Below are positions 23,036 to 34,500 of a stretch of 64,000 nt of DNA, piece by piece. Below the pieces are notes generated by a model. The model saw only the letters and a program-made list of their open reading frames with translations, had not been told where the DNA came from and made no database searches. How positions within the stretch are numbered: the first letter of the stretch is position 1; each line of letters opens with the position of its first letter. Source of the stretch: Polyangium sp. y55x31 (lineage in GTDB: Bacteria > Myxococcota_A > Polyangia > Polyangiales > Polyangiaceae); contig NZ_JARZHG010000002.1 of assembly GCF_029946505.1 (NCBI RefSeq), positions 372,001 to 436,000 of the forward strand, read 5' to 3'. Both the position numbers and the translations under genes were made by a program.

Positions 23036-24979
23036 GTGACGTCCCAGAACAAACCTTCTTCTGATAAGAATCGGGCTCGTGCCACGCTCACGTTCGATCG
23101 GCGCGTTTTTTTGAGGATGGGGGCCACGCTCGGCGCTGGCCTCTTGTTGCCCGATACCATCGGTTGCAGCTCCGATGACAAGACGGAAGCACCGCAGCCG
23201 ACTCCGAGCAGAGAGCTCTTCAACCCCGCCACGGTCCGCTCCAAGGACGGCCTTCTCGATATCGAGATCACCATCACCGAGACCGAAGTGACGGTGGGTC
23301 GATATACGTTCATGACCCGCGCGTACACGGGCCTCGAGGTCAAGACGGGCGTGGCGAATTTCGAGGGAACGTACAAGGGTACGGTCCCCGGCCCGAGCAT
23401 CGAGCTTCGCCCGGGTGATCGGCTCAAGCTCAAGCTCATCAACGGCCTTCCGGACGACGGCAGCGCCGTCGACCCCGGCGATTGCGGCATGCCGACCAGC
23501 GGCGGGCACGGCGGGCACGGCCCGGGCATGCAAAACAACACGACCAATTTCCACACGCACGGTCTGCACGTCGATCCCGGGCCGCCCGGAGATGACGTAC
23601 TCTTGGAGATTGGTCCTGGCCAAAGCTACGATTTCGTCATCGACATCCCCAAGGACGTCGTCATGCCGGATGGGACGATGGCCGATCATCCGGCCGGGAC
23701 CTACTGGTATCACCCGCACTTCCACGGAGCGACGGCCATTCAGGTGGCCGGCGGCATGGTCGGGGCCCTCATCATCCGCGACGAGACGAAAGACGATCTC
23801 GACAAGATGTTTTCACCCGAGCCCAAGCCAGGGCAGGGCAAGGAACAACTCCTGGTCGTCGGTGAGTTCATGATCCAGACCAAGGATGCATGCACTGGGA
23901 AAACCCGCCTCGCGACGTACAAGGAAATGGGCGCGGCCGGCCCATTGCCCGACGGCGTCGAGGATTTCTTCCACGTCAACGGCCAGCTCAACCCGATCCT
24001 TCGCATGCGCCCGAGCGAGGTGCAGCGCCTCCGGGTCCTTCACACGGGCTTCCGTGCTCCGCTGGACATCGCCTTCCTCCGCGTACCGGACGATCAGGTC
24101 GACGCCGCGACGTCACTGCCCAAGCCCGACTATGATCCGTTCGGCTATTCTTGCGCGAGCAACGGGGGGCCGCCCATGCTCAACCGGGACGCATTGCGGG
24201 CGAAGTCGGCCCCGTACTACCAAGTCGCGACGGACGGGATCACCTACGCTGCGCCCCTGAAGATGCCCATGACCAACGCCGTTTCGGAGGTCGAGTACGT
24301 CGTCCCGCCGGGGGGCCGCGTGGACCTGCTCACCCAGTTCGAAGCGGGCACCTATCAGATGGTGGCGCTCGGCTACCTCGATTTCGTCTGCTGGGCACCG
24401 CAGGTCCTCGCCACCGTGATCGTCTCGGGGGAGCCGGACAAGAGCCTCGAAATCCCGCAAACGCTCACGCCGCCCGCGCTTTACCCTTCGTTCGACGACA
24501 TGGCGAAGCCCGGCAACCAGATCGACAACACCCGGAAGCTCGACTTCGACGTGGCCCTCGATGATCAGGGAGTTGCACACTTCACCATCGACGGCAGGAC
24601 GTTTTGCGAGACCCGTATCGACCAGTGCATGGCTTTGGGCGCCGTGGAGGAATGGACGCTCAACAACAAATGGGACATGACGGGAGGAGAGTCGATCCAT
24701 CCCTTCCACATCCACGTCAACTCGTTCCTCGTGACGTCCATCAACGGGAAGAAGCCGGCACAGCCCATCTGGCGCGATACGATTCTCATCCCCACGAGCG
24801 GCATGATGGGCGTCGACGGCACCCTCATCTTCCAGTCGCGCTTCCTGCATTTCGAGGGCAAGTACGTGCTGCACTGCCACATCCTGGAGCACGAGGATGA
24901 AGGCATGATGCAGCTCCTCGAGGTGAAGAAGGACGCGGCATGCGAGCCGTCGATGGTCGACACGTGCCCGATGCCGTGA
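23036..24979 (+). CDS. Multicopper oxidase, Tat-exported lipoprotein
   Basis: The 647-aa protein begins with a twin-arginine signal (RRVFLRMGATLGAG, residues about 22-35) that ends in a lipobox-like DTIGC, with Cys near residue 44. It should be exported folded and possibly lipid-anchored. All four copper-binding motifs are present: HTHG, WYHPHFHG, HPFHIHVNSF and HCHILEHEDEGMM. The last supplies the T1 copper ligands Cys, His and Met. A His/Gly-rich stretch (GGHGGHGPGM) precedes the first motif. The family includes bilirubin oxidase, CotA and CueO-like enzymes, which couple substrate oxidation to reduction of oxygen to water. I start at the GTG at 23036, preceded by AGGGTG, because the Tat motif is then at the right distance from the N-terminus. 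The substrate cannot be told; copper or manganese handling is possible. Confidence 0.92.
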   Translation: MTSQNKPSSDKNRARATLTFDRRVFLRMGATLGAGLLLPDTIGCSSDDKTEAPQPTPSRELFNPATVRSKDGLLDIEITITETEVTVGRYTFMTRAYTGLEVKTGVANFEGTYKGTVPGPSIELRPGDRLKLKLINGLPDDGSAVDPGDCGMPTSGGHGGHGPGMQNNTTNFHTHGLHVDPGPPGDDVLLEIGPGQSYDFVIDIPKDVVMPDGTMADHPAGTYWYHPHFHGATAIQVAGGMVGALIIRDETKDDLDKMFSPEPKPGQGKEQLLVVGEFMIQTKDACTGKTRLATYKEMGAAGPLPDGVEDFFHVNGQLNPILRMRPSEVQRLRVLHTGFRAPLDIAFLRVPDDQVDAATSLPKPDYDPFGYSCASNGGPPMLNRDALRAKSAPYYQVATDGITYAAPLKMPMTNAVSEVEYVVPPGGRVDLLTQFEAGTYQMVALGYLDFVCWAPQVLATVIVSGEPDKSLEIPQTLTPPALYPSFDDMAKPGNQIDNTRKLDFDVALDDQGVAHFTIDGRTFCETRIDQCMALGAVEEWTLNNKWDMTGGESIHPFHIHVNSFLVTSINGKKPAQPIWRDTILIPTSGMMGVDGTLIFQSRFLHFEGKYVLHCHILEHEDEGMMQLLEVKKDAACEPSMVDTCPMP

Positions 24980-24990
24980 ATCGGACGCGA

Positions 24991-26424
24991 TCACGCGCGA
25001 TACGCGTCGACGCTGATCGAGAACCTCTGTATCCAGCGGTGGATCTGGACCCGCGACTTGCCCATGTCGCGCGCAACTCCGCTCACGTTGCCCCTGTGCT
25101 TCTCGAGGAGCGCGATGATGCGCCCGCGCAGCTCGTCCGGCGCCGTGTCCCTCTCCTCGTCGGGCTCGGGCGGCGCGACGGTCTCGTGGCTCCGTTCGAG
25201 GGGGTGCGCGCTCTCGAGGCGCGCGCTCTCGAGGTGCGCGCTCTCGAGGTACGGCCCGTCCGCGAGCGCGGCCGCGACCCCGAGGGTCTGCGACAGCTCG
25301 CGGATGTTGAGCGGCCACCGCTGCTGCACGAGCAACTTGCCGGCCTCCACGGTGAAGCCGAGCTCGGGCGCGCCCGGCACCTTGGAGCGCCGGAGCAGCT
25401 CGCGGACCAGGATGCCCATGTCCTCGATCCGGTCCCGGAGCGGCGTGAGCATGTGCCGATGCCCAGAGAGCCGCGCCATCAAGTCGACCCGGAATTCGCC
25501 CCGGATGGCCATCTTGTCGAGCGGCTTGTGTGTCGCCGCGACGACGCGCAGATCCACCTTGAGAGGGCTCGTACCGCCGACGGGCACCACCTCGCTCTCC
25601 TCGAGCACGCGCAAGAGCGCGGCTTGCGCAGGCATCGGCAGATCGCCCACCTCGTCGAGGAAAAGCGTGCCGCCGTTCGCCCTGCGCACGTACCCCGGCT
25701 CGTCCCGGATCGCCCCCGTGAACGCGCCCTTGACATGCCCAAAGAGCTGGCTCTCGAGCAGCGACGCCGTGAGCGCCCCGCAATTCACGGCGACGAGCGG
25801 CCCTGTCCGCCCCGAGAGCGCGTGGACGCCTCCCGCGAGCACCTCCTTGCCCGTGCCCGACTCGCCGAGGAGCAGCACCGGGATGGGCGCTCGCGCAATA
25901 CGCGTCAGCGTGTCGAGCTCGTCCGCGAGCGGCGGGACGAGCGTGGAGAGCCCCCCGGTCTCCGGGCTCTGGAGGTCGAGATCCGCAGCGGAGACAGGCG
26001 ACGACTGCAAGCCCGCGCGGTAGCGCAGGATGACGTTGCCGAGCTCGATGAAATCACCGTCCTCGAGCGTGATCTTTCTGACGCGCTTGTCATTGACGAA
26101 AGAGCCGTTCCTCGAGCCTGCGTCCTCGAAAACCCAGCCATCGCCGGTCCTGACGAGGCGCGCCTGGGCCTTCGAGATGGCCACGTCGGGCAAGCGCAAA
26201 TCGAGCCGACGAACGCCCCCCTCGCAGACGCGCGAGGCGACGCGCTCGGGGCCGCGGCCGATGTCGACGACGTCGATCTCCGAGAGGCAATACCGCGCGC
26301 CGCCGAACGCCGGCTGGTCACAATGGAGCACGACGAACAGGAAGGGACGCGCGAGGGGCTGCGACCTCCGGTCTTCGCGCACGGGCTCCTGGGTCGTACC
26401 GAGCGAGATCGGCTTCCGCGTCAT
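24991..26424 (-). CDS. FHA-domain sigma-54-dependent transcriptional activator
   Basis: The 477-aa regulator has an N-terminal FHA domain (about residues 48-135; GRG, SKAQ and SRNGSFV phospho-threonine-binding motifs). A sigma-54 AAA+ domain follows, with Walker A GESGTGKE near 187-194, GAFTGA near 233 and Walker [13 protein letters not shown] near 251-262. It ends in a Fis-type helix-turn-helix ([21 protein letters not shown]). It should activate RNA polymerase carrying sigma-54 when FHA recognises a phosphorylated partner. The ATG at 26424 overlaps the TGA of the upstream Ser/Thr kinase gene by 4 bp, so kinase and activator are made together and probably act in one pathway. Between the AAA+ and HTH domains is a threefold [10 protein letters not shown] repeat. 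Its target promoter is not identified. Confidence 0.95.
   Translation of the reverse strand: MTRKPISLGTTQEPVREDRRSQPLARPFLFVVLHCDQPAFGGARYCLSEIDVVDIGRGPERVASRVCEGGVRRLDLRLPDVAISKAQARLVRTGDGWVFEDAGSRNGSFVNDKRVRKITLEDGDFIELGNVILRYRAGLQSSPVSAADLDLQSPETGGLSTLVPPLADELDTLTRIARAPIPVLLLGESGTGKEVLAGGVHALSGRTGPLVAVNCGALTASLLESQLFGHVKGAFTGAIRDEPGYVRRANGGTLFLDEVGDLPMPAQAALLRVLEESEVVPVGGTSPLKVDLRVVAATHKPLDKMAIRGEFRVDLMARLSGHRHMLTPLRDRIEDMGILVRELLRRSKVPGAPELGFTVEAGKLLVQQRWPLNIRELSQTLGVAAALADGPYLESAHLESARLESAHPLERSHETVAPPEPDEERDTAPDELRGRIIALLEKHRGNVSGVARDMGKSRVQIHRWIQRFSISVDAYRA
25203..25250 (-). repeat. Three in-frame 15-bp tandem repeats in the activator linker
   Basis: The unit gcgcgctctcgaggt occurs about three times, encoding [15 protein letters not shown] between the AAA+ and DNA-binding domains of the FHA activator. 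The copy number could vary between strains without breaking the frame. Confidence 0.7.
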
Positions 26425-29400
26425 GGATGTGACACCCTATCACGAGACGGCGGGCGGCCTGGGTTTCCCTCGGCGGCGCGCGCCTCGGCGACGCGGCGCT
26501 CGCACGCTTGCTGGTCCCTCTGGGCCTCGGCTTCGGTGACCTGGAGCAGTTCTCTCCGAATCGGCACGGGAATACAATTCGAGGCCACTCTCCAAAGTCG
26601 GGGGTCATCGGGGCCGCTGAAGGGCTCCACGGCGCGCCATACCCGGGCGACCTTCTCGTCGGAGCCTTGCGCGATGTACTTGCCATCGGGGCTCCATTGG
26701 ACGAATCCGGCGGTGAATGGAGAGCCGCCGAGCACGAACGGCTGCCCGGACCCGTCCGCATGGAATACGCGTACCTTCGTGTCCGTGGACGCGGTGGCGA
26801 CGCGTGTGCCGTCGGGGCTCATGCACGCCCAGGAGACCCGATCCCCGTGACCGTGGAGGACCACGGGCGGCCCGGAGCCGTCGGCGCTCCATACGCGCGC
26901 GGTCCTGTCGAGGGACGTCGTGATGATCCGCGCGCCGTCGGGCGACCACGTGGCGAAGGAGACGTGCGATTCATGTCCCCGCAGCACGAGGGAAGCCGCA
27001 GCGTCGCGCAGATCCCAGATTCGCGCGGTGCCGTCCGCGAACGGGGCGAGCACGCGCGAGCCGTCCGGGCTCCACCGCGCGCTGACGAAGTTGGTGGGCG
27101 CGGGCCTCGCGGGCTCCAGGGCCAGCGGGATGGGCTCGCCCGCCTCGCCCGAGTTCCACAGATAGATGTGCCCCATCTCGTACGACGCGAGCACCCGCGC
27201 GCCCGCGGGCTCGAACCCCACTTGCACCACGCCCTCGGATTCGATCGGAGCCCTCGTCTCGGCCTTTAGCGTGTAGCCGTCGCTCGACCACACGCGCAGA
27301 GCGCCGTCCTTGGAGGCGCTGACGATCCGGTCACCCGAGGCGCTCCAATCGACGCTCCAGACCGCCGTCCGATGGCCGCCGAGGACGACGGGCGAAGAGG
27401 GGGCGTCGAGGCGCCATACCCGCGCAGTCCCATCCAGCGCCCCCGTGACGAGCTGCGCGCCGTCGGGACTCCACGTCACACTTTCGAGCCCCTCGGCATG
27501 GCCGCGCAAGACGACTGGGCTCCCCTCCCCATCCGTCCGCCACACCCGCGCGGTCCCGTCCCCCGAAGCCGTGACGAGCCGCGCGCCATCGGGGCTCCAC
27601 GCGATCGCGTTGATGACCTCCGTGTGGCCCTCGAGCAGCCTCGGCGCGACGACCTCGTCGAGATCCCAGTACCGAAGTGTCCTGTCGAGCGACGCCGTGA
27701 GGAGGTAGCGGCCATCTCGGCTGAAATCCGCCGTGTAGACCCAGTGCTTGTGGCCACGCAATACGATCGGTTGTCCCGTGCCGTCGGCATTCCAGATGCG
27801 TGTGGTCTTGTCCTTCGACGCCGAAGCAATGCGCTTGCCGTCGGGGCTCCACGCGACGCTCATGACCTTGTCCTCGTGGCCGCGCAGCGTGAGGCGCTCG
27901 GCGCCCTCGAAGGCACCCCATACGCGCACCGTGGCGTCCCTGCCCGCGGTGGCGATGCGCGCGCCATCCGGGCTCCAGGAAGCCGCGACGACCTCGTCCT
28001 CATGCCCGCGGAGGATCAGCGGCGCGCCCTGGCCGTCCGCGCTCCACACGCGCGCGAGCTCATCCGCCGAGGTCGTCACGATGCGCTTTCCATCAGGGCT
28101 GAAGCAGGCGCTCGTGACGCCCGCCCCGTGCTCGAGCAGGGCGATTTGCCTCCCGTCCGCCACGCGGAACACCCTCGCGGTCCCATCCCTGGACGCCGTG
28201 ACGACGTACTGCCCATCCGGGCTCATCAGCGCCGAATTGACCTCGTCCTCGTGGCCCCGCAGCACGAGCGGCTCCCCGGAGCCATCCACGCTCCAGATCC
28301 GGGCCGTCTTGTCCGCGGACGCCGTGACGATGCGCGTGCCATCCGGGCTCCACGCGGCGAACCAGAGGTGCGCGTCGTGGCCGCGCAGCGTGGCGAGCTT
28401 CCGGCCATCGCCGACCGTCAAGATGTTCGCCGTCTTGTCCTGGGACGCCGTGACGATGCGCGTGCCATCCGGGCTGATCACCGCCGTGTAGATCGGCAGT
28501 CCGCCGTGGAGGCCCGAGATCTCGTCCCGCGCGACGCCTGACGAGAGCGCATCGCTCACGATCTCGGCCCACTCCTTGGGGATGTCCTCGGGCTCGACCT
28601 CCCGTGCGAATGCGAGCACCAGCGTGGGATCGTCCTTTCGCCTGCGCGACGCGAGCATCCGCGTGGCGTTGCGGCCACGCAGCGCCTGGAGCGCCAGCTC
28701 GGCGTTCTGCTCCTTGACACGCGCGGCCTCGGCATCCGCGCGCCGCGCCTGGGTCCGGGCGCGCATGGCCAGGACGAACACGAGGACCGACACGGTGCCG
28801 AGAACCACGAACGCCCCGGCGATCGAGCGTTGTCGCCTCCGCCGCGCCTGCTCCTGGAGGTCGATCACGGCGCGGAGGTACCGCTCCTCCGCGCGTCCGA
28901 GCGGCAAGCCTCGCTCCGCCTCCGGGTTCGCGCGCCTCCGCTCGTACCACGCCCGCGCCTCCTCGGCGGCGCGATCGCGCCAGAGCAAGCCGGGCGCCTC
29001 TTCGCTCGCCTGCCATTGCGACGCGGCGGCGCGCAGCCGGGCCACGAACTGGGCGTCCGCCGTGCTCTCGTCGAGCCACCGCGCGAGCCTCGGCCAGCGA
29101 TCGATGAGGGATTCGTGGACGATCTCCACCGTGACCGCGCCGGGCGTCCCGCCGACCTCGAGGAGCAAGAGCCGCGCGCCGCAGAGGTGCTGGACCAGCG
29201 CCTCCACCACGGCAGGCTCGCCCGCGAGGGAGGCGAGCTCGGGCAGGCTCACGATGGCGCGCGTCCGCTCGGGCGTGACCAGGCGCAAAAAGACGGCCTG
29301 GCAGAGGCGCTGATCGGACGGCGAGAGCGCCGCGAAGACCGCATCGGCGTGCGTGGAGAGCGACCCGACCACCCCGCCGAGCCGCTCGTAGCTCGCGCGC

Positions 29401-31175
29401 GTCAAGGTCTTCGCCTCCCGATCACGCGCCTCCCAGAGCTCCGCGGCCGCGAATTGCAGGAGCGGCAGCGGTGTCTTGGCGCGCGACAGCTCGGCGAGGA
29501 TGCCGGTGATCATCGCCTCGTCCTCGAAGCGATGCCCGGACGCCTCCACGGGGCGGAGCAAGGCCTCTCGCAGGGCCTCGCGCCCCATGGGCGGCAGGAG
29601 GAAGAGCCCCTGGGTGACCTCGGCCAGGAAATGGGGATCCTCGGCGATGCGGTCGAGAAAATCCGAGCGAATGGCCACGATGACCCGCAGCGGCGACGAG
29701 GCGTCGTCCGCCACGCCGAGGAGGCATTGAAGGAACGCGGATCGCTCGCCCGGATCGGAGACGAGCGTGTAGAGCTCCTCGAATTGGTCGACGAAAACGA
29801 GGGCGCGGCTCCCGGGCCCGCGCGCGCGGCAATGCGCGCGCAGGCGTGCGCCGAGCAGGCCCGGCTCGGCGCGGAGATCGCCCGGGGTCGCGGAGCCGTC
29901 CGTCCTGCCTTCGGCGAGCACCTCGGCGAGCGCCTCGCCGATCGACGAAACGGGGGCGCGGCCCGGCCGCAGGACGAGGACGTCCCAGTCCTCGCCGGAG
30001 TGCTTCAAGGCCGGGATCACGCCGGCGCGCAGGAACGACGATTTCCCGGCGCCGGAGGGGCCCACCACCGTGACGAGCCGCTGGCGACGGAGCCGCCCCG
30101 CGAGGGCCGCGATGTCCCGCTCGCGCCCGAAAAAGCGGCCCGCGTCCGCCTCCTGGAATGCCGAGAGCCCCGCGAACGGCTGCTCTCCCTCGGCGAGCGC
30201 GAGGGGCTTTCCCCCTTCACGCAAGGGCATGAGCGCGGCGAGCAGCTCGTCGGCCGACGCGAACCGCTCCTCCTTTCGCTTGCGCAGGCAGCGGTCGACG
30301 ACGTCCGAGAGCGCCGAAAGCTCGGGCAGGACGTCGCGGAGCCTGGGCATGGGCGCATCGACGTCGGAGACGCTCTCGACTCGCTCCCGCGTGATCGGCT
30401 CGAGCGGATGCGCGCCTGCGAGCAGCTCGTACAGGATCACGCCGACCGCCCAGAGATCGGCCCGCGCGTCGATCTTCTCGCCGAGCCATTGCTCGGGCGC
30501 CATGTACGCGAGCGTGCCGCCGTCGCTCGGGTGCAGACCATCACCGGGCCTCGCCAGCCCGAAATCCAGCACTTTGACCCCCCCGGCATCGAGGATCATG
30601 ATGTTCTCGGGCTTGAGGTCGCGATGGACGACGTTGCGCTCGTGCGCAGCGACGAGCGCGCGGAGGACCGACATCACGATGTCGAGCGCGAGGCCCCTCG
30701 GGAGCACGCGGCTCGATCCTCGGACGCCCGAGGCCAGGACCTCCCGCAACGTGCGGCCCTCGAGGTATTCGAGGACCATGTACGGATGCCCGTCGATCTC
30801 GTCGACGTCGTGGATGACCACGATGTTCTCGTGCCTGCAACGCGCCGTCGCGCGCGCCTCGGCGAGCAGGCGCGACGTCGCCTGTCCGCTGTCCTGGAGG
30901 AGCTTGATGGCGACGAGGCGGCCGAGCTTGACGTCCCGCGCGAGCAGCACGATCCCCATGCCGCCTGCGCCGAGCTTGCGGATGATCTCGTAGTGCTCGA
31001 GGAAGCCGCCGAACGGAAGGGAGGCCTCGGGGGACGGGTCTCGCTCACCGGTCGCGAAGGAGGGCGAAGCGACCGGCGACGGGGGTCCTGCCCTCTCGGG
31101 ACGAGCGAAATCCGCGGTGACGCTCGCTCCCGATGGCGGGCCCGTGCCACGCCCTCCCTCCTCAGGAGGCTTCAT
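26421..31175 (-). CDS. Ser/Thr protein kinase with STAND ATPase and WD40 repeats
   Basis: The 1584-aa protein has three parts. First is a Hanks-type kinase (about residues 60-330) with [25 protein letters not shown] and APEQW, so it looks active. Next is a STAND-type ATPase region (about 340-780) beginning [18 protein letters not shown] with P-loop [10 protein letters not shown] single hydrophobic segment (about 815-835, [20 protein letters not shown]) follows, then about 15 WD40 repeats of the WSPDGxRIVTASxDxTARVW type to the C-terminus, enough for two seven-bladed propellers. The kinase and ATPase should be cytoplasmic. If the single segment spans the membrane, the propellers would be periplasmic. 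The gene is translationally coupled to the FHA sigma-54 activator (ATGA overlap at 26421-26424), which suggests the kinase signals to it through a phosphothreonine. Confidence 0.95.
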   Translation of the reverse strand: MKPPEEGGRGTGPPSGASVTADFARPERAGPPSPVASPSFATGERDPSPEASLPFGGFLEHYEIIRKLGAGGMGIVLLARDVKLGRLVAIKLLQDSGQATSRLLAEARATARCRHENIVVIHDVDEIDGHPYMVLEYLEGRTLREVLASGVRGSSRVLPRGLALDIVMSVLRALVAAHERNVVHRDLKPENIMILDAGGVKVLDFGLARPGDGLHPSDGGTLAYMAPEQWLGEKIDARADLWAVGVILYELLAGAHPLEPITRERVESVSDVDAPMPRLRDVLPELSALSDVVDRCLRKRKEERFASADELLAALMPLREGGKPLALAEGEQPFAGLSAFQEADAGRFFGRERDIAALAGRLRRQRLVTVVGPSGAGKSSFLRAGVIPALKHSGEDWDVLVLRPGRAPVSSIGEALAEVLAEGRTDGSATPGDLRAEPGLLGARLRAHCRARGPGSRALVFVDQFEELYTLVSDPGERSAFLQCLLGVADDASSPLRVIVAIRSDFLDRIAEDPHFLAEVTQGLFLLPPMGREALREALLRPVEASGHRFEDEAMITGILAELSRAKTPLPLLQFAAAELWEARDREAKTLTRASYERLGGVVGSLSTHADAVFAALSPSDQRLCQAVFLRLVTPERTRAIVSLPELASLAGEPAVVEALVQHLCGARLLLLEVGGTPGAVTVEIVHESLIDRWPRLARWLDESTADAQFVARLRAAASQWQASEEAPGLLWRDRAAEEARAWYERRRANPEAERGLPLGRAEERYLRAVIDLQEQARRRRQRSIAGAFVVLGTVSVLVFVLAMRARTQARRADAEAARVKEQNAELALQALRGRNATRMLASRRRKDDPTLVLAFAREVEPEDIPKEWAEIVSDALSSGVARDEISGLHGGLPIYTAVISPDGTRIVTASQDKTANILTVGDGRKLATLRGHDAHLWFAAWSPDGTRIVTASADKTARIWSVDGSGEPLVLRGHEDEVNSALMSPDGQYVVTASRDGTARVFRVADGRQIALLEHGAGVTSACFSPDGKRIVTTSADELARVWSADGQGAPLILRGHEDEVVAASWSPDGARIATAGRDATVRVWGAFEGAERLTLRGHEDKVMSVAWSPDGKRIASASKDKTTRIWNADGTGQPIVLRGHKHWVYTADFSRDGRYLLTASLDRTLRYWDLDEVVAPRLLEGHTEVINAIAWSPDGARLVTASGDGTARVWRTDGEGSPVVLRGHAEGLESVTWSPDGAQLVTGALDGTARVWRLDAPSSPVVLGGHRTAVWSVDWSASGDRIVSASKDGALRVWSSDGYTLKAETRAPIESEGVVQVGFEPAGARVLASYEMGHIYLWNSGEAGEPIPLALEPARPAPTNFVSARWSPDGSRVLAPFADGTARIWDLRDAAASLVLRGHESHVSFATWSPDGARIITTSLDRTARVWSADGSGPPVVLHGHGDRVSWACMSPDGTRVATASTDTKVRVFHADGSGQPFVLGGSPFTAGFVQWSPDGKYIAQGSDEKVARVWRAVEPFSGPDDPRLWRVASNCIPVPIRRELLQVTEAEAQRDQQACERRVAEARAAEGNPGRPPSRDRVSHP

Positions 31176-31574
31176 GTGGCACCGCCTCGGCGAACATGAC
31201 CACGGATCTCATCGGTCAAGATAGCCGGAACGGTATCGCGCGGAGGCGTCGCTCGCACCCGTCGTCTTCCCGCGGGCCCTCGAAGCAGGCGGGCGCGGGG
31301 GTGGAGGAGAGGGCCCGTCGAGCAGGCAGGTAGCGGGGGAAGCTCGGGGCCCCACATTCACGCGTTCGGATGGGTCCTCGCTGGGACAACGGCGGCCCCG
31401 AAGGTTCATGTCGGTATGGACGATACCATTCGGTCCCGCCGCAGACGTAGGACTCCCTGACGGGCACGAACCAGGCGTGATCGGGGCTTCCCGCGGAACT
31501 GGGAGGGCTCAGCGGTTCTGTCGGTGGGCGGAGGCAGCCGTCCGGCGGAGGCGCAGGAAGCCGGGGGAGTAAGG
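31176..31574. other. Non-coding interval between the WD40 kinase and the SBBP lipoprotein gene
   Basis: Neither strand shows a convincing gene in these 399 bp. The kinase promoter should lie here, and the end of the lipoprotein transcript should enter from the right. The one structured element I see is a small inverted repeat, GGTAT-N5-ATACC (31413-31427). No sigma-54 element or clear terminator was found. Confidence 0.5.
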
Positions 31575-34500
31575 TCAGGGGCGCAGCTTGGCGACGAACA
31601 TCGTGGGGGCATCAGCTATCCCGACCGGGCCGAGGCCGAAGTCCGAGATGCCATCAATCCCTCCCGTGAGCAGGACGTTGCCTGCGGCGTCGGTCGCAAT
31701 CCCTCCACCCCCCATGGAGGTGCGGTGTCGGAAGCTTGTGCTCCAGAGGTGGTCGCCGTTCGCGCCGAACTTGGCCACGAAGCCATCGACGTAATCCACA
31801 GACGACGTGAAGGGTCCACCGCCGAGGTCCACAGTGCCGTGGAAGTATCCGAGGAGCAGGACATTGCCCGTGCTGTCGATCGCCGTCGTGTGGCGATCCG
31901 ACGTGGCACCCCCGAAGTGTCTGCTCCACAGATGGCTGCCCACGGTGTTGAATTTGGCCACCCAGAGCTCCTGGGCACTCCCCGTGAAGGGTCCGCCACC
32001 GAAGTCCACGGTGCCATCGAGGGTTCCGGTGATGACGATGTCGCCTGCGCCGTCGATCACGACCGCATTGGCGAATTGGCCGGATCCATCTCCGAAGCTT
32101 CTGCTCCACTCATGATTGCCGCCGGCATCGAGCTCGACCACGAAGATGTCTGCATTCCCCGCGGAGACGAGGGGGCCGCCGCCGAAGTCCACGGTGCCCT
32201 CGAAGGATCCGGTGATGATGACATGGCCCGCGCTGTCGACCGCCGTCGCAGTATCTCCATGCCAGCCGCCACCGAAGGAATTGCTCCAGAGATGCTTGCC
32301 ACTCGGGTCCAGTTTGACCGCGTAGACGCCATCCCCGGGGAGAGGCCCGCCGCCGAAGTCCGTGCCGGGCGGGGAGAATCCCGTGAGCACGACGTTATCC
32401 TCACCGTCGATCGCGACGGCAGTGAAGTTGGCCCCGCCGCCGAGGAAGCCCTTGCTCCAGAGGTGGTTGCCGCCAGCGTCGAACTTGGCCACGAAGATGC
32501 CATAGTCATCCGTACCCACGATCGGTCCGCCGCCGAAGTCCACGTTATCAGAAAAGTATCCGGTGATGACGACGTTGCCCGCGCTGTCGATCGCGGTCCC
32601 CGTGGCCTGCTGCCAGTGGCCCAGTCCGAAGCCCCTGCTCCAGAGGTGGTTGCCGCCGGCGTCGAGCTTAGCCACGAAGATGGTGCCGACGCCCCCACCT
32701 CGGAGTGGTTCGCCGCCGAAGTCCAGGAAACCGGCGAAGTATCCAGCGATCACGGCATTGTCCGCGCCGTCGACCGCGATCGAGCCGGCGGATACCTCGC
32801 CGTACCCCCAGTGCTTGCTCCACAGCGGGAGCCCCTGGCAGCTGCTGGTCCCGTCACAATTGTCGTCCACGTCCACCGTCGCGCAGTCCTCCGGCTGCGG
32901 GGTCACCTGCCCCAGGCACGGCCCGAAGAAGCCACTCTCGCACGTGCGCAGCCCCATCGCGCAGATGCCCACCCCCACGGTGCCCGCCGGACCCGTGTAG
33001 CAGGAGCTGGTCTCCCCCGCGCTGCAAGCGCAACCATTCCCCGCCTCGTTGAGGAGCCCATCACAATTGTCGTCCAGCGGTGAGTTGCAGTCCTCTGCCT
33101 GCGGCAAGACCTCGCCCATGCAGTCCGTCCAGCCAGTCCCGCTCTCATTGCAGTATTTCTTGTTGCCGGTGCAGATGCCCACCCCGAGCGTCCCCGGAGG
33201 ACCACCATATCCACAATCCTGCCACATCCCCGGCGTGCAGACGGAGTTCAGCGGTATCGTGAGCGGGCTCAACACCTCGCACGCGGCGCCATGGTCCGCG
33301 CAATCTGCGGCAGGACCGGATCCGATCACGGTCTGCGTCGCGTGAGGAGCGCTCTTGGAGCCCACCAGGATCTTCGCCTCACCGTTCAACAAGACGTCCA
33401 CGCAGGCGCGCCCGTTGGTATCCGTCAGCACATGGGACGACACGCCCGTGTAGCTGACCCCGACCGCGCTCACCGAGATGCCTGCGACGTCGAGCCCGTC
33501 CGCCGAGATCACCGGCACGATGAAGCAATGCCTCTGCGTCCACGGTAGGTCGGAATTCCACCAGGAAAAATGCCCCACCTCGGCTACCCAGGCCGTCTTC
33601 CCCGGCTCGGCCAGAGACCCCTGTACCGTTCCCGCGCCCTCCTCGCGCCAGATTCCCGCGTCGAGGTCGAAATACCACGCCGGGATCGTCGTCCCCACCT
33701 GCACCTCGGCCGCGATCGAATCCGGCAGCACCAGCTCCAGCGTGGCCTTCTTCCCCGGCGCGAGCTGTACCTTCCGGTTCCCCTGCCACAGCGTCACCTC
33801 CGCCATGAACACGCTCTCCAGCCCGACCACCGCGCCATCGCCAGCAGCGATCCCTTCGAGCGGCCCCGGGGCGTGCGCGAGGCCCTGACTGGGATCCAGC
33901 GGGACGATGGTGGCCTCTGCCGTCCCGGTGACGGGTTCGCCATTTTGGTCGACGAGCGCGTCCGAGGGAATGGTCACGTGCACCGGCCCCTGGTCGAGCG
34001 CCGCGCCGGCGGTCGCGTCGAAGGGAATACGCGGAGGAAGGGGAAGCAGGTGCAGGTCCGCCCCCCCATGCGCGCCCTCGGGCAATTCGACGACCACGCT
34101 CGCGGGCGCATACCCGAAGCGCTCGACGCGCGCGGAGAATCGACCGGGCGTGAGGTTCTCGAAGAGGATGTAGCCCGCGCCGTCGGTCGGGCGCGGCGTG
34201 CCTCCCTGGGCCGTGACGACCGCGGAGGGAACCGGCTGGTTCTGGGAATCGAGGACCCTGACGAGCAGGCTCGTGCCCACGGGCTCGTGGATCGCTACGC
34301 CGCCGGAGCCACCCGAGCCACCCGAGCCCGCCATTCCGCCGGAACCACCCGAGCCACCCGAGCCCGCCATTCCGCCGGGACCACCCGAGCCACCCGAGCC
34401 GCTAGAGCCACCCGAGCCCCCGCCTCCGCTCCCGTTCCCGCCACTGCTTCCGCTGCTCGATGACGTGACGTCCCCGCTCGTACCCGGTTCCGGCGCATCG

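Noticed and set aside
22778-23725. A minus-strand gene overlapping the multicopper oxidase and intergenic repeats
   Set aside because: It has no motifs, and its Cys/Arg repeat is just the translation of the 12-bp regulatory array; the plus strand has a clear oxidase.
28830-31199. A plus-strand open frame opposite the WD40 kinase
   Set aside because: It is a compositional shadow of the kinase and STAND region; no recognisable domain or ribosome binding site.
31176-31574. Small ORFs in the kinase-lipoprotein interval
   Set aside because: All are short, Arg/Pro-rich, overlapping each other and lack ribosome binding sites.
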